A stretch of DNA of 64,000 bases from Pengzhenrongella sicca (lineage in GTDB: Bacteria > Actinomycetota > Actinomycetes > Actinomycetales > Cellulomonadaceae). The DNA lies in NCBI RefSeq assembly GCF_017569225.1, contig NZ_CP071868.1:3224001-3288000 (forward strand), in the 5' to 3' direction. The notes under the pieces were generated by a model. That model made no database searches. It saw only the letters and a program-made list of their open reading frames with translations, and was not told the origin of the DNA. Position numbers and translations under genes: made by a program. Positions 60,795 to 64,000 of the stretch are shown one piece after another. Positions within the stretch are counted from its first letter, which is position 1, and every line of letters starts with the position of its first letter.

Positions 60795-62111
60795 TCAGAC
60801 CCGGCTGAACTCCGCGCCCAGCGCGCTGAGCTTGTCGGTGAAGTGCTCGTACCCGCGGTCGATCAGGCCGATGCCCTTGACGGTCGACGTGCCCTTGGCG
60901 GCGAGCGCCGCGATCAGGTGGCTGAAGCCGCCGCGCAGGTCCGGGACCTCGATCTCGGCGGCCGCGAGCGGCGTCGGGCCCGAGATGACGGCGGAGTGGT
61001 AGAAGTTGCGCTGCCCGAACCGGCACGCGCGCCCGCCGAGGCACTCCTTGTAGACCTGGATCGTCGCGCCCATGCCCACGAGGGCATCGGCGAACCCGAA
61101 CCGGTTCTCGTACACGGTCTCGTGCACGATCGACAGCCCGCGCGCCTGTGTCAGGGCCACGACGAGCGGCTGCTGCCAGTCCGTCATGAAGCCGGGGTGC
61201 ACGTCGGTCTCGAGCACGATCGAGTTGAGGTCGCCGCCGGGGTGGTAGAACCGGATGCCCTCGTCGTCGACGTCGAACTCGCCGCCGACCTTGCGGAACG
61301 TGTTGAGGAAGGCCGTCATCTCGGGCTGCGTCGCGCCGCGCACGTAGATGTCGCCCTGGGTCGCGAGCGCGGCCGAGGCCCACGACGCCGCCTCGATGCG
61401 GTCGGACAGCGCGGTGTGCTGGAAGCCGTGCAGGCGCGCGACGCCCTCGATCCGGATCACCCGGTCGGTGTCGACCGAGATGATCGCGCCCATCTTCTGC
61501 AGCACGTTGATCAAGTCCATGATCTCGGGCTCGATCGCGGCGTTCGAGAGCTCGGTGATGCCGTCGGCGCGCACGGCCGTCAGCAGAAGCTGCTCCGTCG
61601 CCCCGACGCTCGGGTACGGCAGCGCGATCTTGGTGCCGTGCAGGCCGTGCGGGGCGGTGATGTGGATGCCCTGCTCGCGCTTCTCGACGACCGCGCCGAA
61701 CTTCCGCAGGATGTCGAGGTGGTAGTTGATCGGGCGGTCGCCGATCCGGCAGCCGCCGAGGTCGGGGATGAAGGCCTCGCCGAGGCGATGCAGCAGCGGC
61801 CCGCAGAACAGGATCGGGATCCGGCTCGAGCCGGCATGCGCGTCGATGTCGGCGACGTGCGCGGACTCGACGTTGCTCGGGTCGAGCAGCAGGGTGCCGG
61901 CCACGTCGTCGGCCACCACGGTGACGCCGTGCAGCTCGAGCAGGCCGGTGACGACGTCGACGTCGCGGATCCGGGGCACGTTGCGCAGCACGCTCGGCCC
62001 GTCGCCGAGGAGCGAGGCGACCATAGCCTTGGAGACGAAGTTCTTCGCACCGCGAACGGTGATCTCGCCCGACAGAGGGGTACCACCATTGACGTAGAGC
62101 AGATCATTCAT
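60795..62111 (-). CDS. murA: UDP-N-acetylglucosamine 1-carboxyvinyltransferase
   Basis: 438 residues from the ATG at 62111. MNDLLYVNGGTPLSGEITVRG and KNFVSKAMVASLLGDGPSVLRNVP give the actinobacterial type in which KNF replaces KNA; the active-site Cys lies in GGCRIGDRPINYHLDIL. The EPSP-synthase-like pseudo-twofold is completed by FMTDWQQPLVVALTQARG and DLRGGFSHLIAAL. It starts peptidoglycan precursor synthesis by adding an enolpyruvyl group. The retained Cys predicts fosfomycin sensitivity. Confidence 0.93.
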   Translation of the reverse strand: MNDLLYVNGGTPLSGEITVRGAKNFVSKAMVASLLGDGPSVLRNVPRIRDVDVVTGLLELHGVTVVADDVAGTLLLDPSNVESAHVADIDAHAGSSRIPILFCGPLLHRLGEAFIPDLGGCRIGDRPINYHLDILRKFGAVVEKREQGIHITAPHGLHGTKIALPYPSVGATEQLLLTAVRADGITELSNAAIEPEIMDLINVLQKMGAIISVDTDRVIRIEGVARLHGFQHTALSDRIEAASWASAALATQGDIYVRGATQPEMTAFLNTFRKVGGEFDVDDEGIRFYHPGGDLNSIVLETDVHPGFMTDWQQPLVVALTQARGLSIVHETVYENRFGFADALVGMGATIQVYKECLGGRACRFGQRNFYHSAVISGPTPLAAAEIEVPDLRGGFSHLIAALAAKGTSTVKGIGLIDRGYEHFTDKLSALGAEFSRV

Positions 62112-62202
62112 GCCCTCATCGTTGCTCACTCCGGGGCTCAGACCAACCGCACAGGCCAGACTCGGCGCGCCGCGCGCCAAACCTTCACACCACCCGCGCG
62201 GG

Positions 62203-62763
62203 CTACTTCTTCTTCTTGCTGGTGGCCGGCTTGTGCTTCTTCGCAACCTTGCCTGACTTCGCGGGCTTCGCAGCCTTGGCTGGCGCGGGATCCTTGGCCG
62301 ACTTGTCCTGCTTCGCGGACTTTGCGGCCTTCTTCGCCGTCGGGGCCTTCGCCGGCTTCGCGGCCTTAGCAGCCTTCGCGGGCTTGGCGGCCTTCGCGGG
62401 CTTGGCGACTGCGCTCGCCGGGGCGCTCACCGTCGGGGCCGACGGCGTCGCGCTCGCGGCGACCTTCTCCGTCGCCGCCCGCGCCCCGGGGGTTCCCGAG
62501 ACCGCCGCGCGCAGCGCCGTCCCGGGCCGAAAGCGCGGAGCGGCCGAGGCCGCGATCTCGATCGCGGCGCCAGTGCCCGGGTTGCGACCCGTGCGGGCCG
62601 GCCGCTCGACGCGCTCGAACGTGCCGAAGCCCGTGAGCGTGACCCGGTCGCCGACGACGAGCCCGTGCTGGATCTCGCCGAGCACGGCGTCGAGCGCGGC
62701 GACGGCGGCGGCATGGCTGCCGAGCCGACCTTCGAGCAGGGCAACGAGTTCGGTCTTGTTCAC
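62203..62763 (-). CDS. hup: HU-type DNA-binding protein with lysine-rich tail
   Basis: 186 residues from the GTG at 62763. Residues 1-92 are the HU fold: NKTELVALLEGRLGSHAAAV, VGDRVTLTGFGTFERVERPARTGRNPGTG. About 95 residues of Lys/Ala/Pro repeats follow (AAKPAKAAKAAKPAKAP, KVAKKHKPATSKKKK), giving an extended basic arm like HupB of mycobacteria. The core bends and compacts DNA; the tail adds histone-H1-like binding. No partner gene nearby. Start chosen by the NKTEL motif. Confidence 0.92.
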   Translation of the reverse strand: MNKTELVALLEGRLGSHAAAVAALDAVLGEIQHGLVVGDRVTLTGFGTFERVERPARTGRNPGTGAAIEIAASAAPRFRPGTALRAAVSGTPGARAATEKVAASATPSAPTVSAPASAVAKPAKAAKPAKAAKAAKPAKAPTAKKAAKSAKQDKSAKDPAPAKAAKPAKSGKVAKKHKPATSKKKK

Positions 62764-62881
62764 CGCGACACCTTCATCCGTTGGGCGCGCCGGACGCCGC
62801 AGATCGCCGCGTCGCGCGACTCCCACCCTAGGGGAGCCGGCGGCGCGGGTCAGCCCGAAACGCGGCCGACATGCGATCGGC

Positions 62882-63520
62882 TCAGGCGGACGGCCGGGCG
62901 GCGGCGATCTCGACCGACGGCAGGTGCCGGGCGGGCAGGGTGGTTGGCCGCCAGGGCGCGCGGGTCGTCTCGAACGCGGCGATCTCGTCGGCGTGGTTGA
63001 GCGTGAGGCCGATGTCGTCCAAGCCCTCCATCAGGCGCCAGCGCGTGTAGTCGTCGATCTGGAAGGGCGCCACGATGTCGTCGCACGTCACGGTGCGGGA
63101 CTCGAGGTCGACGGTCACCTCGGTCCCGGGCGCCTGCTCGAGGACCTTCCAGATGAGCTCGACGTCCTCCGCCGAGCAGGTCGCCGCCAGCAGACCCTGC
63201 TTGCCCGAGTTCCCCCGGAAGATGTCGGCGAACCGCGTCGAGATCACGACCCGGAAGCCGTAGTCCTTCAGGGCCCAGACGGCGTGCTCACGCGAGGAGC
63301 CCGTGCCGAAGTCGGGGCCGGCCACGAGCACGGAGCCGACCGCGTAGGCGGGCTGGTTGAGCACGAACGCCGGGTCGCCGCGCCACGCGGCGAACAGCGC
63401 GTCCTCGAAGCCGGTGCGGGTGACCCGCTTGAGGTAGACGGCGGGGATGATCTGGTCGGTGTCGACGTTGCTGCGGCGCAGCGGGACCCCGACGCCGGTG
63501 TGCTGGGCGAACTTCTCCAT
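62882..63520 (-). CDS. leuD: 3-isopropylmalate dehydratase small subunit
   Basis: 212 residues. [38 protein letters not shown] and [19 protein letters not shown] are the aconitase swivel-domain signature. With LeuC it isomerises 2- to 3-isopropylmalate in leucine synthesis. It lies 81 bases after leuC and probably shares its operon. The C-terminal 30 residues diverge from relatives, as usual. Confidence 0.95.
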   Translation of the reverse strand: MEKFAQHTGVGVPLRRSNVDTDQIIPAVYLKRVTRTGFEDALFAAWRGDPAFVLNQPAYAVGSVLVAGPDFGTGSSREHAVWALKDYGFRVVISTRFADIFRGNSGKQGLLAATCSAEDVELIWKVLEQAPGTEVTVDLESRTVTCDDIVAPFQIDDYTRWRLMEGLDDIGLTLNHADEIAAFETTRAPWRPTTLPARHLPSVEIAAARPSA

Positions 63521-63601
63521 CAGGAGTCTCAGGCTTCCTCTTCGCGCCGGGCCGGCGCTGCGCGCCGGGCCCGGCTGGTCAGGTGTGGGGTGGTACCCGG
63601 G

Positions 63602-64000
63602 CTACGCCGGCTGGAGGTCCGTCACGCGGGTGCCGGTGCCGGCGTCGTCGCTGAGGTCCGAGATCGACGACAGCGTGCCGCGGATCGCCGTCGCCGCCGC
63701 GACCAGGGGCGAGACGAGGTGCGTGCGGCCGCCCTTGCCCTGGCGTCCCTCGAAGTTGCGGTTCGAGGTCGAGGCGCTGCGCTCCCCCGGGGCCAGCTGG
63801 TCCGGGTTCATGCCCAGGCACATCGAGCAGCCGGCGTTGCGCCACTCCGCCCCGAAGTCGAGGAAGATCTTGTCGAGGCCCTCGGCCTCGGCCTGCAGCC
63901 GGACCCGGGCGGAGCCGGGCACGACGAGCACCCGCAGCGAGTCGGCCTTGTGTAGCCCGTCGATGACCGCGGCGACCGCCCGGAGGTCCTCGATGCGGCC
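63602..64000 (-). CDS. leuC: 3-isopropylmalate dehydratase large subunit (3' part only)
   Basis: Only the last 132 codons fall in the window; the frame is still open at 64000 ([15 protein letters not shown]). [37 protein letters not shown] with the second and third cluster-binding Cys, [20 protein letters not shown] and AAATAIRG are diagnostic for LeuC. It carries the 4Fe-4S cluster that activates water. It pairs with LeuD just downstream. Confidence 0.95.
   Translation of the reverse strand, partial: GRIEDLRAVAAVIDGLHKADSLRVLVVPGSARVRLQAEAEGLDKIFLDFGAEWRNAGCSMCLGMNPDQLAPGERSASTSNRNFEGRQGKGGRTHLVSPLVAAATAIRGTLSSISDLSDDAGTGTRVTDLQPA

Overview
The window is about 70 percent GC, with codon use and gene neighbourhoods typical of a high-GC actinobacterium. 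The blocks rplU-rpmA-obg-proB-proA-nadD-rsfS, mutM-rnc-rpmF-yceD-coaD-rsmD-recG-DAK2-rpmB and ddl-gpsA-plsC-murA-HU-leuD-leuC resemble those of Micrococcales such as Cellulomonadaceae or Promicromonosporaceae. That placement is inference from gene order, not a database result.

Positions 1 to 2130 hold the end of a CU044_5270-like membrane-anchored protein, a perfect 17-bp inverted repeat, a short-chain dehydrogenase remnant and an HD-domain hydrolase. From about 2.4 kb to 21.6 kb lies an integrative conjugative element next to tRNA-Ala(GGC). It opens with a cluster of TGCGTAYCCC repeats (candidate replication origin or operator) and a prim-pol gene. A long, translationally coupled transfer operon follows: ParB-like protein, VirB8-like anchored protein, SLT-like plus M23 wall hydrolase, two small DUF6112-type membrane proteins, TrbL/VirB6-like channel protein, SCO6880-family protein, VirB4 ATPase, ArdC-like metallopeptidase, VirD4/TraG coupling protein, SSB, DUF4913 protein and an apparently catalytically dead N6-methylase-like protein. 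The right end has integrase and excisionase genes facing left, then a large hairpin and the tRNA. No recognisable relaxase is present, and no left att copy of the tRNA end was found inside the window.

From 21.7 to 30.9 kb a mostly overlapping leftward series encodes a phosphoglycerate-mutase-like enzyme, RsfS, a tail-anchored Ala/Pro-rich protein, NadD, a 50-residue membrane protein, ProA, a two-domain acetyltransferase, ProB, Obg, L27 and L21. Then come RNase E/G, a Stealth-type sugar phosphotransferase, two tandem paralogous GAF histidine kinases with a convergent NarL-type regulator, and a 2-hydroxyacid dehydrogenase. A 19-bp repeat cluster at 41.7 to 43.1 kb is split by an IS30-family element.

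From 43.1 to 54 kb the strand is almost entirely leftward core genes: mutM, rnc, rpmF, yceD, a DivIVA-like gene, coaD, rsmD, an ABC exporter pair, recG and a DAK2-domain gene, with rpmB facing right. From 54.4 to 64 kb are a GNAT gene, thiL, a DUF3515 lipoprotein, ddl, a cystathionine gamma-synthase-like gene, gpsA, plsC, murA, a HU protein with a long lysine-rich tail, leuD and the 3' end of leuC. These are cell-envelope precursor, cofactor and amino-acid genes.
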